This document shows, one piece after another, positions 1 through 6,506 of a stretch of DNA of 9,183 nt. The translations under genes and the position numbers were made by a program. Numbering within the stretch: position 1 is the first letter of the stretch; the number at the start of each line of letters is the position of its first letter. The notes beneath the pieces were generated by a model. That model did not search any database. It was given only the letters and a program-made list of their open reading frames with translations, and had not been told where the DNA came from. Source of the DNA: an uncultured Lachnospiraceae bacterium (GTDB lineage Bacteria; Bacillota_A; Clostridia; Lachnospirales; Lachnospiraceae); assembly GCA_947564305.1 (NCBI GenBank), contig CANOBT010000201.1:1-9183 (forward strand), given 5' to 3'.

Positions 1-157
1 AATGCCCGTTACCTGTCTTGTCATACACATCCGCACCTACAACCTCCGGCATCTGCTTTCCAAGTGTTATTCCCATGATAGCCGCTGTGTTTGCTATGAT
101 GCCAAGCGGTAGGTTCTCGTCAATCACCATGACGCATTTTTCATTCCTTAAGTCCAT
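1..157 (-). CDS. DUF2000 family protein, N-terminal part (runs off the window)
   Basis: The minus-strand frame starts at an ATG at 157 and stays open to the window edge, giving about 52 residues beginning MDLRNEKCVMVIDENLPLG, followed by IIANTAAIMGITLGK and PEVVGADVYDKTG. This 'VMVIDENLPLGIIANTAAIMG' pattern is what I associate with DUF2000, a small family with a peptidyl-tRNA hydrolase II-like fold; its biochemical role is not established. The start is supported by AAAAGGAGG about ten bases upstream. It is the last visible gene of the operon AraC regulator - EamA permease - small ORF - DUF2000 and overlaps the preceding small ORF by 17 nt. DUF2000 genes next to AraC regulators and DMT permeases are a recurring arrangement as far as I recall. 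The C-terminus is outside the window. Confidence 0.8.
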   Translation of the reverse strand, partial: MDLRNEKCVMVIDENLPLGIIANTAAIMGITLGKQMPEVVGADVYDKTGNGH

Positions 158-293
158 TTCCTATATCCTCCTTTTGATAGCAGCGGTAACGATAAATTTT
201 GATAAATCCCGCTTTTTTATATTTCTCCGGCAGATTTCCGTCCGGTAAAAACAAAAATTCCTGCCTTTTTATGCCAATGACCCGTTCATTCAT
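141..293 (-). CDS. small hypothetical protein (50 aa) in the AraC/EamA/DUF2000 operon
   Basis: A 50-codon frame begins MNERVIGIKRQEFLFLPDG and ends in a lysine- and tyrosine-rich tail (AGFIKIYRYRCYQKED). Its ATG overlaps the stop of the EamA gene (ATGAATGA), and an AAGGGGAG sequence lies about eight bases upstream, as expected for translational coupling. Its own stop lies 17 nt inside the DUF2000 gene. The 'KKAGFIKIYRYRCYQKE' tail faintly recalls the last strands of GNAT acetyltransferases ('GFkki..Y.cY.K'), so it could be a GNAT remnant, but there is no acetyl-CoA binding motif. I do not recognise a function. Support comes from the ribosome binding site and tight packing only. Confidence 0.5.
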   Translation of the reverse strand: MNERVIGIKRQEFLFLPDGNLPEKYKKAGFIKIYRYRCYQKEDIGNGLKE

Positions 294-909
294 CCTTCCC
301 ACTCCCCTTTACGCTGTATTCAGAAAGAAAAAGCCCTGCGACTGCCAGCACTGTCCCCACTGCTGAAACCCTCGTCACCGGCTCCTTCAACACCAGTACA
401 GATGTCACAACCGTTATGACGGGAACCATATAGATGTAAACGCTTGTCTTCACTGCCCCCAGCGTCTTTACCGCAAGGTTCCATGTAACGAAGCAGAGCG
501 CAGATGCACCTAATCCCAGATATAGGATATTGAGCAAATGCGCCATATCCTCAAACCGTTCCAGTCCAATCTCAAAGTCAAACAGAAACAACGCCGGAAC
601 CATGAAAAGGATGCCGTAAAAAAATGTCCTGCGTGTAGTGACAATAACCGGATAACCAAAACTGCTGATTTTCCTTGTCAGTATGGAATAGCACGCCCAT
701 ACAAAAGCCGCCTCCTGTCTGCGGCTCACGTTTTTCAGCCGATGTGGGCAGACCAGAAGCAGTGCTGTAAATCCCATGACAAAACGGAAAAACAGGATTT
801 CCACCGGCCTAAAATCTACAAGCAGGACTTTGGTGGATATGAATGTCGTCCCCCATATAATGATTGTGAACAACGCCGCCAGATGCCCGGATATCCTTTT
901 ACTCCCCAT
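286..909 (-). CDS. EamA/DMT-family permease with internal in-frame deletion
   Basis: The N-terminus (HLAALFTIIIWGTTFISTKV) and C-terminus (YMVPVITVVTSVLVLKEPVT) are typical of the EamA drug/metabolite transporter superfamily, inner-membrane carriers with two EamA repeats and ten helices in about 300 residues. This copy has only 207 residues from the ATG at 909 (an ATG at 921 is an alternative). After helix 2, the sequence jumps at residues 66/67 (near position 711) from a basic loop (HRLKNVSRRQE) straight into what is normally helix 6 (AAFVWACYSILTRK). About 90 residues, helices 3-5, are therefore missing in frame. Helices 6-10 look normal. The start overlaps the AraC gene by 11 nt, so expression is probably coupled. 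The frame is intact but transport activity is doubtful. The substrate is unknown. Confidence 0.85.
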   Translation of the reverse strand: MGSKRISGHLAALFTIIIWGTTFISTKVLLVDFRPVEILFFRFVMGFTALLLVCPHRLKNVSRRQEAAFVWACYSILTRKISSFGYPVIVTTRRTFFYGILFMVPALFLFDFEIGLERFEDMAHLLNILYLGLGASALCFVTWNLAVKTLGAVKTSVYIYMVPVITVVTSVLVLKEPVTRVSAVGTVLAVAGLFLSEYSVKGSGKDE

Positions 910-1741
910 GCTGCCCACCATCCCCGTCTTTTTCTGAAAATATTTCCTGGTAAGTTCCCGGTGCAAGCCCTATGAACTGATTGAAATAATTCGTAAAATG
1001 GCTCTGATCTGAAAAACCTGTCCTGATTGCCGTCTCCACAGGCGGAATCCCCTCGCACAACAGCTTTTTCGCTTCATTGATGCGGATCGTCTCAAGGTAA
1101 CGGTACGGCGTAACACCCTTTTCTTTTGTAAAGGCCCGCAGCAGCGTTGACTTGCTAAGCCCTGCACAGCGGCAGATCTGGTCTAAATAGATGCGCTCTG
1201 TGAAATGCTCCCCCATGTATTCACAGGCTTTCTCAATCTCCTGCCTGCACTCCGGGATGCAGCTTTCAAAAGGCTGTCCGTAATTCTGGAGCAGATATGA
1301 GAGTAGGAACAGCAGGGTCTCCTCCTTCCCAAACTCCCCCTTCCCTTTCATCACCATCTCATGGAGCGGGCGCAGGTGGCAGGCAGCCTCTTCATCATAA
1401 ATGACATTTTTTGAAAATCCCGGCAGTTCCCGTTTCCCCGTGACTTCCTCCGCCAGATTAAGCATGATCTCCTTTGAAATATTGAAGCCCCGGTAATCAA
1501 ATGTCCCTCCGTCACTCTGGACACAGGCATGGCTGTCACCCGGATTGAACAGTACGATACTGCCTTCCTCTATGGCATATTCCCTGTCCCTGCAGGAAAG
1601 CACCCGCTCCCCCTTCTCAACAAACCCAATCACATAATGCTCATGGAAATGACTCGGAAAAGGCTGTACGATTCCCTCAAAACGGTATGCTTCAAGCCTT
1701 AATTCATCATCATACACCACTGTTCTTGTTTCTTTTTTCAT
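899..1741 (-). CDS. AraC-family transcriptional regulator
   Basis: This 280-residue protein has the classic two-domain layout. Residues ~20-110 form a cupin-type ligand-binding domain (FPSHFHEHYVIGFVEKGER, then EEGSIVLFNPGDSHAC). Residues ~180-270 form the paired helix-turn-helix AraC DNA-binding domain (IYLDQICRCAGLSKSTLLRAF, and TAIRTGFSDQSHFTNYFNQF before the 'G.aPg.Y' end motif). I chose the ATG at 1741 because a TAAGGAGGAG sequence sits eight bases upstream; the frame stays open to 1822, but that extension lacks a comparable site and is not part of the domain. The stop overlaps the EamA start, so the regulator is probably the first gene of its operon and may control the permease and DUF2000 genes. 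The ligand is unknown. It lies on the chromosomal side of the tRNA remnant. Confidence 0.93.
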   Translation of the reverse strand: MKKETRTVVYDDELRLEAYRFEGIVQPFPSHFHEHYVIGFVEKGERVLSCRDREYAIEEGSIVLFNPGDSHACVQSDGGTFDYRGFNISKEIMLNLAEEVTGKRELPGFSKNVIYDEEAACHLRPLHEMVMKGKGEFGKEETLLFLLSYLLQNYGQPFESCIPECRQEIEKACEYMGEHFTERIYLDQICRCAGLSKSTLLRAFTKEKGVTPYRYLETIRINEAKKLLCEGIPPVETAIRTGFSDQSHFTNYFNQFIGLAPGTYQEIFSEKDGDGGQHGE

Positions 1742-1769
1742 GTGGATCTCCTCCTTATCAAAAGCCATT

Positions 1770-1910
1770 TTACCGCTTATTTTTTCCTGCGTCTTGTAAA
1801 ATATCTTCATTTTCACTTTCAAACATGTTAAGCCCTGCGATTTCCTTGTCTACTGTATGGGTATTTTGGAACAGTCCACGATTTTCCCCGACAAACTGCT
1901 CTTCTGTCAT
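1770..1910 (-). CDS. possible small ORF (46 aa) upstream of the AraC gene
   Basis: The minus-strand frame MTEEQFVGENRGLFQNTHTV... runs 46 codons, with a GAGTGGAG-like ribosome binding site about six bases before the ATG. It is acidic in the middle and ends DAGKNKR. It lies in the gap between the tRNA-Asn remnant terminator and the AraC gene. The longer open frame that includes it reads back through the terminator and tRNA remnant and is not believable as one protein. I do not recognise it. It may be the tail of a chromosomal gene cut by the tRNA-proximal rearrangement, or not coding at all. Confidence 0.25.
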   Translation of the reverse strand: MTEEQFVGENRGLFQNTHTVDKEIAGLNMFESENEDILQDAGKNKR

Positions 1911-1950
1911 ATATACTCCACTCGCATTTCCACTTGAACATTCTTGAAAT

Positions 1951-1988
1951 AAAAAAAAACCGCAAACATTAATGTTTACAGGTTTTTT
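1951..1988 (-). terminator. Rho-independent terminator of the displaced tRNA-Asn 3' end
   Basis: On the minus strand a stem (CCTGTAAACAT / ATGTTTGCGG with one bulged T) is followed by nine T residues. It lies directly after the truncated tRNA-Asn and closely resembles the terminator after the intact tRNA (8974-9010). The island's ABC/XRE operon ends only ~90 bases upstream and shows no terminator of its own, so it may use this one. The stem is nearly symmetrical and preceded by a run of T on the plus strand too, so it could act in both directions. Confidence 0.75.
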
Positions 1989-2047
1989 AACTCCCCGAGT
2001 TGGGCTCGAACCAACAACCCCTCGGTTAACAGCCGAGTGCTCTACCA
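1989..2047. repeat. attachment-site direct repeat, left copy (att, 59 bp)
   Basis: These 59 bases are identical to 9014-9072. They run from two bases past the tRNA-Asn 3' end to its D-arm (TGGTAGAGCAC on the minus strand). Identity stops sharply at 2047/9072: the right copy continues into the rest of the tRNA, the left copy into island sequence. Direct repeats of a tRNA 3' part on both sides of accessory DNA are the usual product of site-specific integration by a tyrosine recombinase. The recombinase gene itself is not in the window, so the att assignment is inference from repeat geometry. Confidence 0.8.
1991..2047 (-). pseudogene. tRNA-Asn(GTT) remnant lacking its 5' part
   Basis: The anticodon arm (CTCGG CTGTTAA CCGAG), variable region, T arm (GGTTCGAGCC) and 3' acceptor strand with discriminator G match the intact tRNA-Asn at 9016-9087 perfectly. 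The first 15 bases (5' acceptor strand and start of the D arm) are replaced by unrelated sequence (AAAATGCCGG). It cannot form an acceptor stem and should be non-functional. It marks the far junction of the island: the original chromosomal 3' end displaced when the element brought its own copy to the intact gene. Confidence 0.88.
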
Positions 2048-2074
2048 CCGGCATTTTTATCTCATGCCTAAATT

Positions 2075-2542
2075 CTACTCCCGCTTTTTACCAAATTTCT
2101 TTACACATATTAAAATCACAACCGCAGTCGCTATAAGAAACTCTGCTAAGATCACCTCTTGACCGCCTAATACATCAAATTCAAAAAAGAAAAAGCGTTC
2201 AATAAAACATACTGCAAAAAATACCAGATATACTGCGGCCGAATACAATACACAGCCTAAAATCTGATGCTGCTTTTGTTCCCGGCTGAGCATCATCTGC
2301 TGCTGTTTCTCCAGCATTTCAGTTTTCACTGACAGATCATCAATCTCCGATGACTTTAGCAGGTAGTCGGTTGAAACATGAAAAACTGCGCTCAATGCTA
2401 CTATCTTTTCCAGTTCAGGTGTCGCCTGCCCACTTTCCCATTTTGAAATAGACTGCCTTGAAACATCAAGTTTCTCGGCAAGCTGCTCCTGTGTCAGATC
2501 ATTAGCTTTCCTCAAAGTTAGTAGTTTTTCTGAAAAATCCAT
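2075..2542 (-). CDS. XRE-family HTH regulator with two C-terminal membrane helices
   Basis: The protein has 155 residues. Residues 3-62 form an HTH_3/Cro-CI domain (LTLRKANDLTQEQLAEKLDV, then SRQSISKWESG for the recognition helix, and a closing DYLL). A charged, glutamine-rich linker (~65-92) could form a coiled coil. Two hydrophobic stretches follow (about 94-118, phenylalanine-rich, and 130-147), ending in a basic tail (KKFGKKRE). It therefore probably tethers a DNA-binding domain to the membrane. The ATG is preceded by an AAAGGGG-type ribosome binding site. It lies 21 nt after the permease gene and is the last gene of the ABC operon, so it may sense the transporter or membrane stress and regulate the operon; that role is inference. 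Its stop is 27 nt from the att repeat. Confidence 0.9.
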   Translation of the reverse strand: MDFSEKLLTLRKANDLTQEQLAEKLDVSRQSISKWESGQATPELEKIVALSAVFHVSTDYLLKSSEIDDLSVKTEMLEKQQQMMLSREQKQHQILGCVLYSAAVYLVFFAVCFIERFFFFEFDVLGGQEVILAEFLIATAVVILICVKKFGKKRE

Positions 2543-2563
2543 GAAATTCGCCCCTTTCCTTTT

Positions 2564-4441
2564 TCATCTTAAATACTGTTTCCCCAATATCCTTGTTGCC
2601 GCCTGGTAAAAGATATATTGGACAGCAAAGAACAGCACCGCCACCCCAAAAGTCACTATGACTTGTCGAAAACTGGTTCTGATGTTTGCAAGCAACGCAT
2701 ACATAATAGAAATCGTTGAACCTAAAACAAGGGGGACGAAAAACAACGTGGCCATCTCCTTGCGTATCTCTCCCTGTAATTGAGCATAGCTATAGCCGAT
2801 AGAAAAGAGGTTGCGGTACTTACTCTTTTCTTCACTTATATCCTGATTTATTCGTAGCAAAATCAAGCTCGCTAATGAAAACAACAACAACATAACCGCC
2901 AGCAGGATAAGAACAGTTACCACCAGCTTATTTTGTGCCTGTGTTTCAAGATTTGTTTCTTTTGCTGCTATGATCGGGCTGATCTCCTGTAGTCGGCTGT
3001 ATACTTTCAGCCGACTGTCAGGACTGGATACGGATACAAAATATTTCATCTGGTCATATCCGGCTTCTTTGACAATACTCTCATAATCTTCATCCGCAAT
3101 GATATAAGTACGCTCTGCCTGATCTTCAATATTGTATACAATTTCCCATATTTCCTTTACAATAGTTCTGGTATACGCTTTATCACCCACCAAAAAGGAG
3201 ACTGGGCCAGGTGGCTGAAATCCCCATTCAATGCCATTTTCCTTCTGAGTCCCTATATCATAATAATTTCGGTCAATCTGACTCAAAACCACAATTTCTC
3301 CATTTTGCAATCCTAAAATGTTCCCTGTAAGATCATAATAGCTGCTTTCAGGCATCACATGAACCAGACGGTTATATTCCTGTCCTTCCCATTGAATAGT
3401 TCCATCTGATATCCGGACTAAGTGGGTATCTGCCAATAACGCACTTTCCTGTGCTTCAAAATCCTTAATACTTTTTAAATCATCATTGCCAAACGTATCC
3501 ATGTATAAAGTAAAATCATAAGGCATTTCAAAACTACGGTCATCATGATCGGTCGCTAACTGTACATCAATGATCAGCATGAACAAGCCAAAAATAACAA
3601 TGATGGTGCAGGCCGTCAGCAGTTTTGCATATTTCTTATAATTTGTCCGTAACTGGCTGATATAAAATAAATTCTTATGGTACTTTGATGTAGAGCGCAC
3701 GAAAATATTTGTAAACCAGTGTGAAAAAGACATTGTAAGGCAGTATGCGCTTACTGTCAGGAAAAGCATGGGAAAAAGAGCTGATGCAAAATTATAGGAT
3801 TCCCCTTTGAAAGTAAGCAGCAACAATCCAAGTGCCAATAATATAAAACCAATATTCTGATACAGGCCGGGATGGCTAATGCTTTTATCCAGCTTTTTAT
3901 AGTTCAGCATATCACTGATTTCCAACCTGTTAATATGATTTTTCAAAGAAACTGCATTTATAAGATAAACTGCTGTATATACTGCCACCACCAGAATATA
4001 CCCCTGTAATGGGAATGAATGAAAATCAGTATTTAGGGCACGGTTTAAAACATTTAAAACAGTAAAATATATCAGAGTTCCTGCCAGCAGACCACACAAC
4101 AAAGCCCGCAGCATTAACCTTGCAATAATCCGCAGAAAGGCTTCGCCCATACGCTTTTGGTTATACCCCATACTTACCAGAATCCCATAATCTTTTATCT
4201 TTTCGTCAAGGGTGTACGCACATAAGTAATGATAATAAATAAACGAATAGACAGAAAGGATACAGAGCAGGGCTGTCATCCATATCGGAAGGGTATACTC
4301 AATGGAACTCATAACACTGACCATCTGTGAATTGCCGGCCAATCCCGTGTAAACAAAAAACATTGCTATCGAAACAGTAAGCATAATATACATACTGTTA
4401 TGTGCTTTAGTCATGATTGCTCTATGAAGTATGTTTTTCAA
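2564..4441 (-). CDS. BceB-like FtsX-family ABC transporter permease
   Basis: A 625-residue membrane protein with ten predicted helices: about 17-33, 52-72, 103-130, 147-166, 193-210, 219-238, 272-293, 506-529, 564-586 and 593-613. A ~200-residue extracytoplasmic domain (about 297-503) lies between helices 7 and 8. This length and topology match the BceB family, permeases of peptide-antibiotic sensing and detoxification ABC transporters of Firmicutes. FtsX-type signatures flank helix 3 (DYGILVSMGYNQKRM) and precede helix 9 (KYRNLFSIGYSYAQLQ). The start is a TTG overlapping the ATPase stop (TTGA), with GAGGGGAG just upstream, indicating coupled translation. No BceRS-type kinase/regulator is nearby; an XRE membrane protein follows instead. 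The substrate is unknown: a bacitracin- or lantibiotic-like peptide is the usual guess. Confidence 0.9.
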   Translation of the reverse strand: MKNILHRAIMTKAHNSMYIMLTVSIAMFFVYTGLAGNSQMVSVMSSIEYTLPIWMTALLCILSVYSFIYYHYLCAYTLDEKIKDYGILVSMGYNQKRMGEAFLRIIARLMLRALLCGLLAGTLIYFTVLNVLNRALNTDFHSFPLQGYILVVAVYTAVYLINAVSLKNHINRLEISDMLNYKKLDKSISHPGLYQNIGFILLALGLLLLTFKGESYNFASALFPMLFLTVSAYCLTMSFSHWFTNIFVRSTSKYHKNLFYISQLRTNYKKYAKLLTACTIIVIFGLFMLIIDVQLATDHDDRSFEMPYDFTLYMDTFGNDDLKSIKDFEAQESALLADTHLVRISDGTIQWEGQEYNRLVHVMPESSYYDLTGNILGLQNGEIVVLSQIDRNYYDIGTQKENGIEWGFQPPGPVSFLVGDKAYTRTIVKEIWEIVYNIEDQAERTYIIADEDYESIVKEAGYDQMKYFVSVSSPDSRLKVYSRLQEISPIIAAKETNLETQAQNKLVVTVLILLAVMLLLFSLASLILLRINQDISEEKSKYRNLFSIGYSYAQLQGEIRKEMATLFFVPLVLGSTISIMYALLANIRTSFRQVIVTFGVAVLFFAVQYIFYQAATRILGKQYLR

Positions 4442-5190
4442 ATAACTCCCCTCACTTTCGATGATACCGTCACAATCCTGTCATAAAATGATTGTGTTGC
4501 TTCTTCCTTTCTCAAAGTATCACATATTTTGCCGTTCTCAATAAAAACGACCGTATCGCAATAGCTCGCTACAACCGCATCATGGGTGACAAGAACAATA
4601 GTAGTCTGCATTCTCTCTTTGATATTCAAAAACGTATTTAAAATTGCTTTTGCATTTGCATTATCAAGGCTCCCCGTTGGCTCATCTGCCAGTATCAGCT
4701 CCGGTGCTTTAATAATTGCCCGGCAGATCGCCGCTCTTTGCTGTTCCCCGCCCGATGATTGCTCCGGATAATTATCTTCACAATAACCAATATCTACACA
4801 CTGCAATATATCCGCATATTTTCTTTGTATCTCTGTTTCACCCAATTTTTGAAAAGTCAGGGGCAGGATTATATTCTCTTTCAATGTTAGGCCTTCCAGC
4901 AAATTGAAATCCTGAAATACATAGCCAACAGTCATCTGACGGTAAAGGTCATAATCCTGCTGCCCATAATCTCCCATATTAGATTCATTGATATAGACAG
5001 TTCCAGAAGTTGGCTTTTCAATGCCTCCTAATATCTTTAACAGTGTACTCTTACCACTGCCAGATGACCCCATGATACAAAAAATTTCCCCCTGCGGAAT
5101 ATTAAGTGTAACATCAGATAAAGCGCTTTTTGCTGTTCCTTTTGATTGGTAAGACTTCGACAGGTTTTTAATCACTATATGGTATTGCAT
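4438..5190 (-). CDS. ABC transporter ATP-binding protein (BceA-like)
   Basis: A complete 250-residue nucleotide-binding subunit. It shows Walker A GSSGSGKST (41-49), Q-loop YVFQD (90-94), signature SSGGEQQR (145-152), Walker B LILADEPTG (165-173), D-loop SLD (174-176) and H-loop VTHD (201-204). The 'SGGEQQRAAICRAI' and 'ADEPTGSLD' wording is that of the MacB/LolD/BceA group, which pairs with FtsX-type permeases and uses ATP hydrolysis for peptide removal or lipoprotein work. The ATG follows a GGAGAG site by eight bases. The stop overlaps the TTG start of the permease, so the two are translated together. It is the first gene of the three-gene operon, and nothing in it looks damaged. Confidence 0.95.
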   Translation of the reverse strand: MQYHIVIKNLSKSYQSKGTAKSALSDVTLNIPQGEIFCIMGSSGSGKSTLLKILGGIEKPTSGTVYINESNMGDYGQQDYDLYRQMTVGYVFQDFNLLEGLTLKENIILPLTFQKLGETEIQRKYADILQCVDIGYCEDNYPEQSSGGEQQRAAICRAIIKAPELILADEPTGSLDNANAKAILNTFLNIKERMQTTIVLVTHDAVVASYCDTVVFIENGKICDTLRKEEATQSFYDRIVTVSSKVRGVI

Positions 5191-5262
5191 ATTCCTATCT
5201 CTCCATTTTTTTCTTATTATTTCAGTAATACAGCTTAAGCTCTAAGCCACTCACCAAAACCC
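5191..5262 (-). promoter_or_regulatory. probable promoter/operator region of the ABC-XRE operon
   Basis: The AT-rich leader before the ATPase gene contains a perfect 10-bp palindrome AGCTTAAGCT (5232-5241). Just past it on the minus strand is an AATAAT hexamer (5/6 match to -10) with a weak TTAGAG 18 bp upstream, so the palindrome would fall between -35 and -10. That is a plausible operator position for the XRE protein encoded at the end of the operon. Both the promoter hexamers and the operator role are inference. Confidence 0.3.
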
Positions 5263-5381
5263 TTGTTTCACAATACCAAAATACCCGATTGCATTCCATA
5301 TAGACCTCTGTACACCCGCGCAACCAGTGGTAGAATTTTGAAATCAATTCGTAGAATTCCCCAAATCCCGGCTTTTCTGTC

Positions 5382-5780
5382 TTACTTATTTAATTCTCCG
5401 GCATTTACCAACGCTGCCCCATGCGCCCTCGCCTCCTTCTCATGCCAGCCCCCACCCGTCGTACATATCAGCACCTCATCCCCGTTTCCGTTATACACAT
5501 GGGCGTCTCCCCCCAGTATACGGCTCTCCCAACAGGAGGCACAGCCACCGCTCGTCATCCTCCCTGATTTCCTTCATATCAATCTTCCCCATCAGAGCCG
5601 CCCTGTCCAGCGTAACTTTGGCAAACTCGCTTTTCCGCAGGGCAAGGAACTGATTCCCATATAGATGTTCTGCGCCGCATCCTCCCTCGCAAGGGCCGTG
5701 ACCTTCTCCCGGATGGAGTCCGTTAGCTTCCAGCCTTTCTTGGATGGCGGATGTATATTTTTGATTCCCGTTATCTCCAT
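5382..5780 (-). pseudogene. frameshifted accessory protein gene (DUF6033-like?)
   Basis: An ATG at 5780, with an AAAGGGC-type site upstream, opens a frame starting MEITGIKNIHPPSKKGWKL. The protein continues across two frame changes. The first is a one-base loss near 5656-5658, after 'DAAQNIYMG'. The second is one extra base in a run of six G (5509-5514), after 'LLLGEPYT'. Read through, it makes about 130 residues, with later parts FLALRKSEFAKVTLDRAAL, DDERWLCLLLGEPY, GGDAHVYNGNGDEVLICTTG and GGGWHEKEARAHGAALVNAG, then TAA. The 'VYN.NGDE.....GGGW' style recalls short Lachnospiraceae hypothetical proteins of the DUF6033 type, though I cannot confirm this. The function is unknown. Two separate indels suggest decay rather than programmed frameshifting; sequencing error in the G run is possible. 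Confidence 0.65.
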
Positions 5781-5972
5781 GATAAAATGCCCTTTCTGCG
5801 AAAGTCGCCCATGCTCCCCGATTTGCCTATCCACCGGAAATTGGGGATGCCTGCCTTGCACTGCAGGTAGAAACTATTAAATCGGGAAGTATCATTCATC
5901 CACATCCCCTCTTCCGTTCTTCTCTATTACTTCATCTAAAAGCTATTCCCATTAAATCAAATGCATCCCACA

Positions 5973-6001
5973 ATTATATCACAGATATTTCCTACTTCTA
6001 C
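5973..6001 (-). promoter_or_regulatory. extended -10 promoter (TGATATAAT)
   Basis: On the minus strand TATAAT (5978-5973) is preceded by TGA, a textbook extended -10 element. The -35 position (GTAGAA, 17 bp upstream) is poor, as often tolerated with an extended -10. It points toward the frameshifted gene starting at 5780, giving a leader of about 185 bases. I see no other gene it could serve. The gap between 5781 and 6017 holds nothing else I can support. Confidence 0.5.
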
Positions 6002-6017
6002 TAAGTGATATAAAATG

Positions 6018-6494
6018 CTAAATATATTTAATAGTCTTTTTATACAAGTCCCATAACCTTAATCTACACCCACTTCCCAATGCATTTATTCCATAGCATT
6101 CATAAACATCTCTATCTTCAACTTCAAACAATCCGTGAAATTTATCTTTCTTTCCTACATAAACGGTATTATCATAATTCAAAAAGATAGGATTTCTCTT
6201 AAATTGATCACCAGTAATATCTATGATTGTATATCTGCCTGTAACCAGCCATGCATGTGATTGTCCGTTTTCTTCTGGTTCACCCCAATATGTACCGCAG
6301 ACATAAGTCGTTTTGATTCCATTTTCCAATAAATACTGAGCTAATAAATCACTTGCATCACCACAACATCCTCGCGGAAAACTTCTAAATATGATATCAC
6401 CATCAAACTCACCTGCCTCTAAAGCTAAATCAATCGCTTTCCTAAATTCAGTTGCCAGTTGTACAATTTTTTTCATTTTTCCTGTTCCATTCAT
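6018..6494 (-). CDS. transglutaminase-like cysteine protease-fold protein
   Basis: The protein has 158 residues. A Cys-His-Asp arrangement typical of the transglutaminase-like/papain fold is visible: RGCCGDASDLLAQYL (Cys43/Cys44, the second most likely the nucleophile at the helix start), SHAWLV (His80) and IIDITGDQF (Asp92). 'FPRGCCGDAS', 'SHAW' and 'DITGDQF' are strongly family-like motifs, and all three catalytic positions are present, so the protein is probably active as a hydrolase or transferase on an unknown protein or peptide substrate. There is no signal peptide, so it should be cytoplasmic. The ATG is supported by GAGGAAAG about eight bases upstream. It lies 12 nt after the nuclease-like gene in the same very AT-rich composition, so the two are probably co-transcribed. 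A protease component of a defence or toxin pair is inference. Confidence 0.75.
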   Translation of the reverse strand: MNGTGKMKKIVQLATEFRKAIDLALEAGEFDGDIIFRSFPRGCCGDASDLLAQYLLENGIKTTYVCGTYWGEPEENGQSHAWLVTGRYTIIDITGDQFKRNPIFLNYDNTVYVGKKDKFHGLFEVEDRDVYECYGINALGSGCRLRLWDLYKKTIKYI

Positions 6495-6506
6495 ATTTCA
6501 CTTTCC

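Noticed and set aside
538..975. 145-codon plus-strand open frame opposite the EamA gene
   Set aside because: It is antisense to a clear EamA protein, its composition is implausible (many scattered Cys, His and Lys, no domain), and it has no ribosome binding site.
1742..1822. N-terminal extension of the AraC protein to an ATG at 1822
   Set aside because: The ATG at 1741 has an excellent AGGAGG site and starts just before the domain; the extension lacks both.
1911..2054. Longer ORF reading from 2054 through the tRNA remnant and terminator
   Set aside because: It translates tRNA and terminator sequence; only the part after 1910 could be protein.
2048..2074. Possible terminator hairpin GGCAT...ATGCC after the XRE gene
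   Set aside because: The stem is only five base pairs with a large loop and no T run; the tRNA terminator further on is far better.
5320..5360. Direct repeat GTAGAATT (two copies, about 21 bases apart)
   Set aside because: It is short, AT-rich and has no partner copies; chance is likely. No CRISPR-like repeat-spacer pattern was found anywhere in the window.
5263..5664. 133-codon plus-strand open frame
   Set aside because: It is antisense to the frameshifted minus-strand gene, whose translation has convincing protein character; this frame is Pro/Ser-rich and has no start signal.
5781..5861. Upstream extension of the frameshifted gene to 5861
   Set aside because: The ATG at 5780 has a ribosome binding site and begins the protein-like sequence; the extension shows no protein character.
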